Shown: piece after piece, positions 1 to 8,111 of the stretch | Layout: each line of letters begins with the position of its first letter | Position numbering within the stretch: the first letter of the stretch is position 1 | Assembly (NCBI GenBank): GCA_963708245.1 | Contig: OY970201.1 | Coordinates: forward strand, 2,666,001 to 2,730,000 | DNA length: 64,000 nucleotides | Source of the DNA: CAVYXK01 sp963708245 | GTDB taxonomy: Bacteria > Pseudomonadota > Alphaproteobacteria > Acetobacterales > Acetobacteraceae | Direction of reading: 5' to 3' | Notes under the pieces: generated by a model | What the model saw: only the letters and a program-made list of their open reading frames with translations | Databases searched by the model: none | What the model was told of the DNA's origin: nothing | Position numbers and translations under genes: made by a program

Positions 1-409
1 TGATTTCGTAGGCCCCACCACGGTGCCTGGCTCCCCATTTGCGCGCCAGCTTGATGGCGCCCTCGTTCGCTTCGGCGCCGCTGTTGGCAAGAAAGACCTG
101 ATGCAGCCCGCTATGGCGTGAAAGCAGTTCGGAGAGCCGGATCATCTGATCGTTGTAGAATGCGGGACTGCAATTGATCAGGCGCTCCGCCTGCCGCGCC
201 AGTGCGTCCAGGATCGGTCGCGGCGAATGACCGAGGCAGTTGACCGCCCAGCCCTGGATGAAATCGAGATAGCGACGGCCTTCGCTGTCGGTCAGCCAGG
301 AACCGTCGCCGGCGACGAAGACGATCGGTGGCCTGCGTGTAATATCCATGACCGCGTCGAACCGGCCTGACGACGGATCGGCTGCAAGTATGCTGGCTAT
401 GCTGGTCAT
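1..409 (-). CDS. argD: Acetylornithine/ornithine aminotransferase-type class III PLP transaminase, 5' part
   Basis: The gene runs off the left edge; the first ~136 codons are visible on the minus strand. The protein begins MTSIASILAADPSS and reaches the family hallmark LANSGAEANEGAIKLARKWG, the start of the PLP-phosphate-binding region of acetylornithine-type aminotransferases (ArgD/RocD/AstC). An AGGAGG lies 5 nt before ATG 409; an ATG at 412 would be too close to it. ArgD converts N-acetylglutamate semialdehyde to N-acetylornithine in arginine synthesis in the cytoplasm. The Arg-codon leader and terminator immediately upstream support an arginine-pathway role. The pyridoxal lysine lies outside the window, so another class III transaminase cannot be excluded. 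Confidence 0.8.
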   Translation of the reverse strand, partial: MTSIASILAADPSSGRFDAVMDITRRPPIVFVAGDGSWLTDSEGRRYLDFIQGWAVNCLGHSPRPILDALARQAERLINCSPAFYNDQMIRLSELLSRHSGLHQVFLANSGAEANEGAIKLARKWGARHRGGAYEI

Positions 410-453
410 CATGTCCTCCTGGTTGCTGGTGCAATGGAGCGACAGAGACCCTG

Positions 454-494
454 AAAACACGAAGGCCCCCGTCGCTGCTGACGGGGGCCTTCGT
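454..494 (-). terminator. Attenuator-type intrinsic terminator in the leader of the aminotransferase gene
   Basis: A perfect 15-bp stem (arms 459-473 and 480-494, 6-nt loop) is followed on the minus strand by GTTTTC. It lies between the stop of the Arg-rich leader ORF (515) and the aminotransferase start (409), so it would end transcription before the gene. Its 5' arm (479-487) can instead pair perfectly over 9 bp with leader positions 538-546, directly after the Arg codon run. That is the arrangement expected of a ribosome-controlled attenuator. Confidence 0.7.
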
Positions 495-514
495 GGTAGA
501 TCTGCTGACTCGCT

Positions 515-589
515 CTATGACGCGCGCAGACTCCCCACCCCCGTCAAAGGACGGCGGCGTCGGCGAGCGGCGATCGCAATGCGAGACAT
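515..589 (-). CDS. Putative arginine leader peptide (24 aa)
   Basis: The reading frame ATG 589 to TAG 515 encodes MSRIAIAARRRRRPLTGV and a short tail (24 aa), with five consecutive Arg codons (CGC CGA CGC CGC CGT) at 565-551. It is followed 20 nt later by a strong terminator hairpin and then by an ArgD-type gene. Stalling at the Arg run would leave positions 546-538 free to form the antiterminator. There is no Shine-Dalgarno sequence. A perfect TTGACA lies at 624-619 but no good -10 follows, so a leaderless or very short 5' end is possible. Arg runs also arise by chance in GC-rich frames, so the call rests on the architecture. Confidence 0.55.
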   Translation of the reverse strand: MSRIAIAARRRRRPLTGVGSLRAS

Positions 590-716
590 ACGATTCGAAT
601 GCACGTACACGGCCGGAGTGTCAATGGCGGCCGCACTTATGGCGCCGCCTGGCAGCCTCGAAGGACTTGGTGACAGGCAGCGGCGGGTCAGGCGATACTC
701 GCGACCGCGAATCGCC

Positions 717-1052
717 ATGAACAACGAGAGCCGCATGCCGATCGACATCGACAAGCTGACCGAGCCCGAGCTTATCGACCTCAACCATCGCATCGTGACA
801 CGCCTGAATTTCCTCGGGGAAATGCGGGCTCATGCGGCGATGCTGCAGTTCAGGATCGGTGATCGCGTCGCCTTTCAGCCCACCGGCCAGGCGCCGCTGG
901 TAGGTATGCTGACGCGCTACAACAAGAAGACGGTGACGGTGATCACCGACGACGGGCGCCATTGGAATGTGTCCCCCGGCCTGCTCAGCAAGGTCTTGCC
1001 ACCAAGCACTGACGAGACCGGCTCCAACCTGATCCCGTTACGCCGGCGCTGA
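717..1052 (+). CDS. Hypothetical protein (111 aa)
   Basis: The protein of 111 aa starts MNNESRMPIDIDKLTEPELI. It has an acidic helical N-terminus (DLNHRIVTRLNFL) followed by a compact basic/beta-rich part with RIGDRVAFQPTG and MLTRYNKKTVTVITDDGRHW, the pattern of a small SH3-like or KOW-like barrel. I do not recognise a named family. An earlier in-frame ATG at 348 exists, but that extension overlaps the divergent aminotransferase leader and has no protein-like character, so the start at 717 is preferred. It is transcribed away from the aminotransferase and converges with the amidohydrolase gene. Confidence 0.6.
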   Translation: MNNESRMPIDIDKLTEPELIDLNHRIVTRLNFLGEMRAHAAMLQFRIGDRVAFQPTGQAPLVGMLTRYNKKTVTVITDDGRHWNVSPGLLSKVLPPSTDETGSNLIPLRRR

Positions 1053-1098
1053 TGCGCATCGAACCTGGAGAGTGGCGCCGGCGAAACACGCCTGCCCA

Positions 1099-2355
1099 TT
1101 ATCCTCCAAGGTTCCGATTTGCCCGCGCTAGTACCGCCTCGAACAACACCTGCGCCCCGGCCTCCGCCTCCTCCGGCAGCATGCTCTCCGCCTCGTTATG
1201 CGACAGGCCGTCCTTGCACGGGGTGAAAATCATCGCCGTCGGCACCCGCCGCGCCACGTACACTGCGTCGTGGCCGGCGCCTGACACGATCTTCCGCGCC
1301 GGATAGCCGAGCCGCGCCGCCGCCTCTCGCACCAACGCCGCACAGTCAGGATCGAAACGCTGCGCCGGGATGCGGAACAGCCGCGTCAGTTCCAGCTTCA
1401 CCCCGCAATCCCGCGCGATGGATTCCGCTTCGTGCGGGAACTCGGCGTCCATCTGGTCCACCTCCGCTTCCTCCGGATGGCGGAACTCGACCGAGAAACG
1501 CACCTCGCCGGAGATCACGTTGCGGCTGTTCGGCGAGACCACAAGCTGGCCCACCGTCCCCCTCCCGTCCTCGCCCCGCGCGCGCATCATCCGATCGACC
1601 AGTTCCACCACCCGGGCCGCGCAGACCAGCGCGTCCCGGCGCGCCGAGGGCGGCGTCGTCCCCGCATGCGATTCCTGCCCGGTCGCAACGGCGTCGTACC
1701 ACACCTGCGCCTGCGCCCCGGTCACCACGCCGATCGCCTTGCCTTCCCGCTCCAGAATCGGCCCCTGCTCGATATGCAGCTCGAAATACGCATCGGCCGG
1801 AAACGCCTGGGCAGGCTCAGGTCCGCGATAAGCGATCGCATCCAGCGCCGCTCCGACAGTCATCCCCTCCAGGTCCGCCAGCGCATAGGCTTCGTTTAGC
1901 CCGAACACCCCCGCCCATACGCCCGAGCCCATCAGGCTGTGGCCGAACCGGCTCCCTTCTTCATCGGTCCAGTTCACCAATTCCAGCGGCGCCTTGGTGA
2001 CGATGCCCAGCTCGTTCAGGCTGCGCATCACCTCCAGCCCCGCCAGCACGCCCAGCGCGCCGTCGAACTTCCCGCCCGACGGCTGACTATCCAGGTGGCT
2101 GCCGAACAGCACCGGTGGGCGCGACGGATCCCGCCCTGCGCGGCGAGCAAACATGTTGCCGATCGCATCCACCCGCACCGTCAGACCCGCGGCCTCGCAC
2201 CAGGTACGGAACCGGTCGCGCCCGCGCCGATCGACCTCGGTCAGGGTTAGCCGCCGCACCCCGCCGCGCGGCGTGGCGCCGATCTCGGCCATCTCCATTA
2301 GGTTGTCCCACAGCCGCTTGCCGTCGATGCGCTGGTTGGTCCTCTGCGCGGTCAT
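1099..2355 (-). CDS. M20-family Zn-dependent N-carbamoyl-amino-acid hydrolase / allantoate amidohydrolase
   Basis: The protein has 418 aa from ATG 2355, the usual length for the hydantoinase/carbamoylase branch of M20. Diagnostic segments in order are IDGKRLWDNLMEMAEIGATP near the N-terminus, the metal ligands in GSHLDSQPSGGKFDGALG and WTDEEGSRFG, HIEQGPILE, the dimerisation-domain SHAGTTPP, and the C-terminal GLSHNEAES. Such enzymes hydrolyse N-carbamoyl-amino acids, N-carbamoyl-beta-alanine or allantoate in purine, pyrimidine or hydantoin catabolism. Substrate cannot be told from sequence alone. Another ATG at 2385 would add 10 residues. Still earlier in-frame starts would run into the divergent lipoprotein gene. 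Confidence 0.87.
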   Translation of the reverse strand: MTAQRTNQRIDGKRLWDNLMEMAEIGATPRGGVRRLTLTEVDRRGRDRFRTWCEAAGLTVRVDAIGNMFARRAGRDPSRPPVLFGSHLDSQPSGGKFDGALGVLAGLEVMRSLNELGIVTKAPLELVNWTDEEGSRFGHSLMGSGVWAGVFGLNEAYALADLEGMTVGAALDAIAYRGPEPAQAFPADAYFELHIEQGPILEREGKAIGVVTGAQAQVWYDAVATGQESHAGTTPPSARRDALVCAARVVELVDRMMRARGEDGRGTVGQLVVSPNSRNVISGEVRFSVEFRHPEEAEVDQMDAEFPHEAESIARDCGVKLELTRLFRIPAQRFDPDCAALVREAAARLGYPARKIVSGAGHDAVYVARRVPTAMIFTPCKDGLSHNEAESMLPEEAEAGAQVLFEAVLARANRNLGG

Positions 2356-2437
2356 TTCGGGCGATCCCAGCCGGAAATCGGGCATCTTGCCGATGGGCAG
2401 CCTTCCTGCAAGTTTCCCGCGGCAGCGGAGTTCCCAT

Positions 2438-2890
2438 ATGACCGGAATAGCGGCCGCGCGATGCTGCGTCGCCGTCCTGGTGCTTTGCCTGGCAGGCTGC
2501 AAATTGATCGACCAGACCACATTTGCACCCTCGCCCTCGAAAAACCCAGCGCTGCTCCCGGCGGAGGCGAAGGTTGAGAAGATCGATCCGCGCACGCCAC
2601 TCTTGTCCATCGACGCCGGCACGCCGGTGTCCGCGTATGGCGGTGTGCTACGTTATGCCGTGGGCCAGGCGATCGCCCGCGACCCGAACGTGCGGTTCGA
2701 CGTGCTGATGGTGGTGCCGGACACCGGAGATGCGGCCGCGCAGACTTCCGCGGTCACCAAGGTCCAGGACCAGGCTGTCGCGCTGATGCGCGAGATCGGC
2801 GGCGACGGAGTGGCGACGGATCGGGTAGATCTTCGTGCCGGCGTAGATCCCCATATAAGCCAGTCACAAATTCGTGTGTATGTGCGCTGA
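2438..2890 (+). CDS. Small predicted lipoprotein
   Basis: The protein has 150 aa. Its N-terminus MTGIAAARCCVAVLVLCLAGC is a signal peptide with the lipobox LAGC (Cys 21), so it should be lipidated and exported. The mature part has a proline-rich linker and then a 100-residue domain (SIDAGTPVSAYGGVLRYAVG, VRFDVLMVVPDTGD, VQDQAVALMREIGGDGVATD, ending IRVYVR). That domain looks like an alternating alpha/beta domain with a terminal strand. I do not recognise a specific function. It is divergent from the amidohydrolase and lies 85 bp upstream of hemA on the same strand. Confidence 0.7.
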   Translation: MTGIAAARCCVAVLVLCLAGCKLIDQTTFAPSPSKNPALLPAEAKVEKIDPRTPLLSIDAGTPVSAYGGVLRYAVGQAIARDPNVRFDVLMVVPDTGDAAAQTSAVTKVQDQAVALMREIGGDGVATDRVDLRAGVDPHISQSQIRVYVR

Positions 2891-2975
2891 GATGACCCCT
2901 AGACCTCTCGGTTCCCCCAGGCCGCACTCAATTGGCCATTCATGTCCCGCTCCCTGACCGGAGAACCGGCCGACG

Positions 2976-4178
2976 ATGCATCCCTTCCTTGAGCACTCCC
3001 GTCGCGCGCTCGACGAGATTCGGGCGCAGGGCCGTTACCGCTCCTTCACCCCCTTGCGGAAAGACGCAGCCCGCTTCCCTTACTACCGCCGTGCGAACGG
3101 CTCGGAGGTGCTGGTCTGGTCCTCCAACGACTACCTCGGCATGGGGAGCCACCCGGCGGTGATCGAGTCCGCGTGCAAGGCGGCACGCGACATTGGGGCT
3201 GGCGCGGGGGGCACGCGGAACATCAGCGGCACCAGCCCGCTGCACGAGGCGCTTGAGGCCGAGCTCGCCGCGCTCCACGGCAAGGAAGCGGCGCTCCTGT
3301 TCTCCTCCGGCTTCGTTTCGAACCAGGCGGCACTCTCCGCGATCCTGAACGCAGTGCCGGGCTTCGTCGTGTTCTCCGACGCCAAGAACCACGCCTCGAT
3401 GATTGCCGGGATCAAGGGATCGAAGGCCGAGTGCCGCATCTTCCGTCACAACGATCTGGCCCATCTCGAAGAACTGCTGGCAGCGGCGCCCGCCGAAGCA
3501 CCGAAGCTGATCGCCTTCGAGTCCGTCTATTCGATGGACGGCGACATCGCTCCGATCGGGCCGATCTGCGTGCTGGCTGCCCGCTTCGGCGCCATGACCT
3601 ATCTCGACGAGGTGCACGCTGTTGGCATGTACGGCCCCTCGGGTGCCGGCGTTGCCGAACGCGACGGCGTGGCGGCGGACGTCGATATCATCGAAGGCAC
3701 ACTCGCCAAAGCGTTCGGCTGCCATGGCGGCTACATCGCCGGATCGGTATCGGCGATCGACTATATCCGCAGCACAGCGCCCGGCTTCATCTTCACCACC
3801 TCGCTGCCGCCGATGGTGGTGGCGGCCGCGCTCGCCAGTGTCCGGCACGTGCGTGCCGATCCGGCCCGGCGAGCGGCGCTGTTCGAGCGCGCCGAGACGC
3901 TGAAGGGCCGCCTAGACGCGGCCGGCCTGCCACGTTTGGACTCTCCCAGCCATATTGTGCCGGTGCACGTGGGCGACGCAGCACAGTGCAAAGAGATCAG
4001 CCGCCGATTGCTTGATGAGTTCGCAATCTATGCGACGCCGATCAACTATCCGACCGTGCCACGCGGGGCCGAGCGGCTGCGCCTGACACCCACGCCGCTG
4101 CACACAGACGCCATGATGGATCGGCTGGTCGAGGCGCTCTCTGCCATCCTGCGCCCGGCAGGCCGGCTGGCGGCTTGA
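2976..4178 (+). CDS. hemA: 5-aminolevulinate synthase
   Basis: The protein of 400 aa matches the usual ~400 aa of alphaproteobacterial ALAS. This PLP enzyme condenses glycine and succinyl-CoA to 5-aminolevulinate, the first step of tetrapyrrole synthesis by the Shemin route. Visible features are SSNDYLGM near residue 50, the glycine-rich GAGAGGTRNISGT, TYLDEVHAVGMYG (Asp 211, His 214), and the PLP lysine Lys 245 in GTLAKAFGCHGGYI. The C-terminal INYPTVPRGAERLRLTPTP is characteristic of ALAS rather than of related KBL or BioF enzymes. The stop overlaps the start of the next gene (TTGA), so the two are translationally coupled. Confidence 0.93.
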   Translation: MHPFLEHSRRALDEIRAQGRYRSFTPLRKDAARFPYYRRANGSEVLVWSSNDYLGMGSHPAVIESACKAARDIGAGAGGTRNISGTSPLHEALEAELAALHGKEAALLFSSGFVSNQAALSAILNAVPGFVVFSDAKNHASMIAGIKGSKAECRIFRHNDLAHLEELLAAAPAEAPKLIAFESVYSMDGDIAPIGPICVLAARFGAMTYLDEVHAVGMYGPSGAGVAERDGVAADVDIIEGTLAKAFGCHGGYIAGSVSAIDYIRSTAPGFIFTTSLPPMVVAAALASVRHVRADPARRAALFERAETLKGRLDAAGLPRLDSPSHIVPVHVGDAAQCKEISRRLLDEFAIYATPINYPTVPRGAERLRLTPTPLHTDAMMDRLVEALSAILRPAGRLAA

Positions 4179-5365
4179 CCGCCGAACGCCTGCTCCTGCG
4201 GCTCAATCCGGGACAGGGACGGCGGCTGCGCAGCGGCGCGCCCTGGGCATTTAGCAACGAGATCGCGATGCACCCAGAGTACCGGCGCATCGAGCCCGGC
4301 ACGCTGGTGCGGCTGGAGGGCGACGACGGCGTGCGTTTCGGCACTGCGATGTTCAACCCGCACAGCCTGATTGCCGCGCGCGTCCTCGCCCGCGATCCCG
4401 ACGCCACTATCGATCTCGGCTGGATGCGCGCCCGCCTAGGGGAGGCGATCGCCCTGCGCGCCCGCATCTGCGACACGCCGTACCACCGCCTGGTCCACGC
4501 CGAGTCGGACCGCCTGCCCGGGCTAGTCATCGACCGTTACGACGATGTCGCCGTCGTGCAGGCGAATACCGCCGGCATGGATCGCCTGCTCCCCGTTGTG
4601 CTCGAAGCCCTGCTGGCGGAGCTGCCGCTGCGCTGCATCGTCGTCCGCAACGATTCCGCCGCCCGCCGGCTAGAGGGGCTGCCCGAGACCGTGGAACTGC
4701 TGCACGGCACCAGCCCGGCGACCCAAGTGGAGGAAGGCGGCGTATGCTTCCCGATCGACCCGATGAGCGGCCAGAAGACCGGATGGTTCTTCGATCAACG
4801 CTGGAATCGCGACCGGGTCGCCGCCCTCGCCAACGGCGCCCGCGTGCTGGACGTATTCTGCCACATCGGCGCCTTCGGCCTGCGCTGCGCAAAGTCCGGT
4901 GCCACCGCCGTCACGCTGGTCGACTCGAGCGCCCCCGCTCTGCGCCAGGCCGAAGAAACAGCGGCTCTCAACGGACTGACGCAACGCGTCACGACACGAC
5001 GGGAGGACGCTTGGGAGTCGATGGCCGCGCTCGCCGCTGCCGGCGAGCGTTTCGATATCGTAGTATGCGACCCGCCTGCCTTCGCCAAATCCCGTAAGGA
5101 CGCCGCTGCCGGGCTGCGTGCCTATGGGCGGATGGCCCGGCTCGCGGCGGCGCTCGTTGCGCCCGGCGGCCTCCTGTTCGTCGCCTCGTGCAGCTACCAC
5201 GCCCCCGCCGACGCCTGGGCCGGCGAGATCGCACAGGGACTCTATCGCGCACGCCGCGAGGGACGCGTGCTGTTCACCGGCGGTGCCGGACCGGACCATC
5301 CCGTGCATCCGCACCTGCCAGAGACGGCGTATCTGAAAACCGAGCTGATCGCGCTGTCAGAATAG
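4175..5365 (+). CDS. rlmI: Class I SAM-dependent 23S rRNA cytosine methyltransferase (RlmI type)
   Basis: The protein has 396 aa with a TTG start overlapping the hemA stop. An N-terminal PUA domain (LNPGQGRRLRSGAPWAFSNE) is followed by an EEHEEDH-like middle part, then DPMSGQKTGWFFDQRWNR, the SAM motif VLDVFCHIGAFGL, the catalytic-loop CDPPAFAKS and CSYH. This order is typical of RlmI/YccW, which makes m5C1962 in 23S rRNA. The target base is inferred from the family. The TTG is the only start near the conserved N-terminus. Confidence 0.87.
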   Translation: MTAERLLLRLNPGQGRRLRSGAPWAFSNEIAMHPEYRRIEPGTLVRLEGDDGVRFGTAMFNPHSLIAARVLARDPDATIDLGWMRARLGEAIALRARICDTPYHRLVHAESDRLPGLVIDRYDDVAVVQANTAGMDRLLPVVLEALLAELPLRCIVVRNDSAARRLEGLPETVELLHGTSPATQVEEGGVCFPIDPMSGQKTGWFFDQRWNRDRVAALANGARVLDVFCHIGAFGLRCAKSGATAVTLVDSSAPALRQAEETAALNGLTQRVTTRREDAWESMAALAAAGERFDIVVCDPPAFAKSRKDAAAGLRAYGRMARLAAALVAPGGLLFVASCSYHAPADAWAGEIAQGLYRARREGRVLFTGGAGPDHPVHPHLPETAYLKTELIALSE

Positions 5366-5453
5366 GCGCGGCGACAACGCCGCCCCGTATCGTCATGGCG
5401 GGCCCGCAACGATTGTCCCAAACGCAATCCCCCGGGCTAGCTCGCAGGGGGCA

Positions 5454-6392
5454 TTGATTTCGCTATCCGATATGAGCCAGTTGTTGTCCATGTCGGCAGA
5501 CAAAGCGTGCACAGGCCCTATCCTGGTTACCGGCGGCTCGGGGCAGCTCGCGACTGCGCTGGCCGAAGCCGGCGGGGAGCTTGTCAGCCGCGTCGGCCGC
5601 CCGGATTTCAACTTCGACCGACCCGAAAGTGTCGAGCACGTCTTCAATCAAACGGCCCCCGTGCTGGTGGTGAACGCCGCGGCCTATACGGCCGTCGATG
5701 CCGCCGAAACCAACGAGGCCGCCGCCTATCGCGCCAATCGCGATGGCCCGGCGCTGCTTGCAAGGCTCTGTCAGCAGACCGCTGTGCCGCTGATTCACGT
5801 TTCCACCGACTATGTGTTCGACGGCCTCAAGGGCGCTCCCTATGTCGAGACCGATCCGACGGCGCCGCAGGGCGTGTACGGTGCCAGCAAGCTCGCCGGC
5901 GAGGAGGCGGTGCTGGCAACCTGCGACCGCGCTGTCGTCCTGCGCACGTCCTGGGTCTATGCCGCGAGAGGAAAGAATTTCGTCCGAACCATGCTGGACG
6001 CTGCGCGCAAGACGAACCGGCTGCGGGTGGTCGCGGATCAGAAGGGCTGTCCCACCGCCGCCGCGGACTTGGCGACAGCGATCCTGGGAATCGTCGGAGT
6101 TATCCAGGCTGAAGGCTGGCAACCGCGCTTCGGTGGCGTGTTCCATGCCGCCGGGACCGGATGGACGACATGGCATGGCTTGGCCTGGGCTGTATTCCAA
6201 GAGGCCACGCGGCATGGTCTGGCAGCGCCCGAGGTCGCGGCGATCGCCACCGCCGACTGGCCAACGCCAGCCCGGCGCCCGCCGGACTCCCGGCTCGATT
6301 GTGGTCGCCTCGCCGCCACGTTCGGCATCATTCTGCCGCTCTGGCGCGACGGCTTGGCACGCACAATCGATGCCATTTTCGCCGCGGCGTGA
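5454..6392 (+). CDS. rmlD: dTDP-4-dehydrorhamnose reductase
   Basis: The extended SDR protein of about 312 aa shows the NAD(P)H-binding VTGGSGQLATAL, DFNFDRPESV, VNAAAYTAVDAAE, VSTDYVFDG and the catalytic YGASK motif. All of these are hallmarks of RmlD/RfbD, which makes the last step of dTDP-L-rhamnose synthesis. The chosen TTG is preceded by AGGGGG. ATGs at 5472 and 5490 are possible but lack a ribosome-binding site. The rmlABC genes are not in the window, so this copy is detached from the usual cluster. It is paired with a glycosyltransferase 11 bp downstream. Confidence 0.88.
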   Translation: MISLSDMSQLLSMSADKACTGPILVTGGSGQLATALAEAGGELVSRVGRPDFNFDRPESVEHVFNQTAPVLVVNAAAYTAVDAAETNEAAAYRANRDGPALLARLCQQTAVPLIHVSTDYVFDGLKGAPYVETDPTAPQGVYGASKLAGEEAVLATCDRAVVLRTSWVYAARGKNFVRTMLDAARKTNRLRVVADQKGCPTAAADLATAILGIVGVIQAEGWQPRFGGVFHAAGTGWTTWHGLAWAVFQEATRHGLAAPEVAAIATADWPTPARRPPDSRLDCGRLAATFGIILPLWRDGLARTIDAIFAAA

Positions 6393-6402
6393 TAGCCGGC
6401 CC

Positions 6403-7320
6403 ATGGGGCGCACCGCCATCTTGCTCTCGACCTACAACGGCCAGCGCTTCCTGGCCGGCCAACTGGATAGCCTGCGGGCGCAGACCCACGACGACTGGGT
6501 GCTGTATTGGCGCGACGATGGCTCGAGCGATACCACGCCGTCGATACTGCGCGACTTTCAGACTGAACTGCCGCCCGGTCGGGTGATGGCGTTGATTGAT
6601 CCGGGACGTTACGGCGCGACCGAGAGTTTTCTCCGACTGCTGCGTGCCGCGGTTCGCGACGGTCACGAGACACTGGCGTTCGCCGATCAGGACGATGTCT
6701 GGCTGTCTGACAAGCTGGCTCGCGGTGTCGCCGCGCTGGAGTCCGTGCCCGCTTCCGTGCCGGCGCTTTATTTCGCTCGCCAGCGTCTGGTCGATACCAA
6801 GCTGCGGCCGCTCGGGTGGTCACCACCCGTCCGTGGTCCTCTCGGCTTTCCGGCGGCACTGACCCAGAACCTGGCGACCGGCTGCACGCTGATGCTGAAC
6901 CGGGCGGCGGGGGAACTGGTCGCGGCCAGTGCGGCGCCGGCGGCGGCCAATCACGACTGGTGGTGTTATCTGCTGATCGCCGCCGCCGACGGGCGGCTGT
7001 TGAATGATCCGAAGCCGACCGTGCTGTACCGGCAGCACGCCGGTAATACGATCGGCGCGCCTGCCAGTTTTTTCTGGCGAGCCCTCGCGGCATGGCGGCG
7101 GGGGCCAACGGCGTTCACGAGCATTCTGCGTCAGCACGTGGCGGCGCTCGCCGACCAGCCGCATCTCATCGCACCGTCGGCGCGCGAGCAGGTGGCGATC
7201 TTGGCGCACTCGCTGCGAGGTGGAATGTTGGAAAGGATGCGGGCGCTCCGGATGCCCGGATTGCGCCGGCAAACCTGGCCGGAGACGTTGGTGTTCCGCC
7301 TCTGGTTCATGCTGACCTGA
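6403..7320 (+). CDS. Glycosyltransferase family 2, rhamnosyltransferase-like
   Basis: The 305-aa protein has a GT-A fold N-terminus (ILLSTYNGQRFLAGQLDSL), the nucleotide-binding DDGSSDTTP and the metal-binding ADQDDVWLSDKL. These are typical of family 2 transferases that add rhamnose to O-antigen or other surface glycans. The downstream NHDWWCYLLIAAADGRL is the usual acceptor-side motif. It follows rmlD by 11 bp on the same strand, so a role using the dTDP-rhamnose product is a reasonable inference. Acceptor and linkage cannot be read from sequence. Confidence 0.85.
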   Translation: MGRTAILLSTYNGQRFLAGQLDSLRAQTHDDWVLYWRDDGSSDTTPSILRDFQTELPPGRVMALIDPGRYGATESFLRLLRAAVRDGHETLAFADQDDVWLSDKLARGVAALESVPASVPALYFARQRLVDTKLRPLGWSPPVRGPLGFPAALTQNLATGCTLMLNRAAGELVAASAAPAAANHDWWCYLLIAAADGRLLNDPKPTVLYRQHAGNTIGAPASFFWRALAAWRRGPTAFTSILRQHVAALADQPHLIAPSAREQVAILAHSLRGGMLERMRALRMPGLRRQTWPETLVFRLWFMLT

Positions 7321-7384
7321 GCAACGCTTGGCGCCTCCCGAGGGACATGCGACCGGTTGCTATTGATCCGGGAAGCAGCTAGAT

Positions 7385-7406
7385 TATGACCTGTTTTCTG
7401 GTCATA
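7385..7406. promoter_or_regulatory. Inverted-repeat operator before the vapBC-like pair
   Basis: TATGACC (7385-7391) and GGTCATA (7400-7406) form a perfect 7-bp inverted repeat with an 8-nt spacer. It ends 12 nt before the antitoxin ATG. This position and symmetry fit autoregulation by the antitoxin (or toxin-antitoxin complex), as is usual for Phd/VapB modules. Confidence 0.6.
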
Positions 7407-7418
7407 TCGTAGGTGATC

Positions 7419-7658
7419 ATGGTCACGGTCAGCCTGGCTCAGGCGAAGGCACATCTCAGCGAGCTGCTGGACAAGGTCGAAGCTGGCGAGGAAGTGGTCA
7501 TCACCCGCCATGGCCGCCCCGTGGGCCATCTCCATTCTGTGTCGCGCCCGAGACATCCGCCGATGCTCGATGATCTGGCCGCATTTCGCGCCAAAATGCC
7601 GCGGCTTCGGCGCCCGAGCGCTGAATTGCTGCGCGAAATGCGCAACGAAGGACCGTAG
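7419..7658 (+). CDS. vapB: Phd/YefM-type antitoxin
   Basis: The protein of about 79 aa begins MVTVSLAQAKAHLSELLDKV and continues with GEEVVITRHGRPVGHL, the swapped-hairpin DNA-binding fold of Phd/YefM antitoxins. The C-terminus (RRPSAELLREMRNEG) is the flexible toxin-wrapping part. ATG 7419 is preceded by AGG at 5 nt; a GTG at 7413 is an alternative. The PIN toxin gene follows 15 bp later. Strong upstream dyad symmetry supports autorepression. Confidence 0.85.
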   Translation: MVTVSLAQAKAHLSELLDKVEAGEEVVITRHGRPVGHLHSVSRPRHPPMLDDLAAFRAKMPRLRRPSAELLREMRNEGP

Positions 7659-7673
7659 TACGACGACAAGTGC

Positions 7674-8111
7674 GTGATTTACTTCGATACGAGCTTCCTC
7701 GTCCCACTCATTATTCCGGAAGCAACCAGCGACAGGATTTCAGCGTTCGTCCGCGATCTGCCCGCTGACCGGTTCACCGTGAGCCACTGGACCAGGGTCG
7801 AATTTTCTTCGCTGCTTGCCCGAGAAGTCCGCATGGGCGGACTGGACGCCACAGTGGCTCAGCGGGCCGACGCCCGGTTCGAAGCGATGCTGGACGAATC
7901 CTTCGCTGTCCTGCTTCCCGATGCCGACGACTTCGCGTTGGCCAAGCGGTACCTCAGCCAGTACGAAACGGGACTGCGCGCCGCAGACGCTCTCCATCTG
8001 GCGGTCGCCAACAATCATCGCGCCGAGGCGATCTACAGCCTCGACAAGGCGCTTCTGAAGGCGGGAATGGTTCTCGACCTGCCGGTGAGCATGGGAATTC
8101 GCACGAGATGA
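7674..8111 (+). CDS. vapC: PIN-domain ribonuclease toxin (VapC family)
   Basis: The 145-aa protein has the PIN acidic set: Asp 5 in IYFDTSFLVPL, Glu 43 in RVEFSSL, Asp 105 in RAADALHLA and Asp 124 in YSLDKAL. VapC toxins are Mg-dependent RNases that cleave tRNA or rRNA loops and are neutralised by the upstream antitoxin. GTG is the start. The stop codon overlaps the first ATG of the downstream ABC gene (ATGA); this may be coincidental because that gene's own N-terminus is uncertain. Confidence 0.87.
   Translation: MIYFDTSFLVPLIIPEATSDRISAFVRDLPADRFTVSHWTRVEFSSLLAREVRMGGLDATVAQRADARFEAMLDESFAVLLPDADDFALAKRYLSQYETGLRAADALHLAVANNHRAEAIYSLDKALLKAGMVLDLPVSMGIRTR

Noticed and set aside
348..716. 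Upstream in-frame extension of the 717-1052 gene
   Set aside because: It overlaps the aminotransferase leader on the other strand, has no ribosome-binding site and reads as low-complexity Arg-rich sequence.
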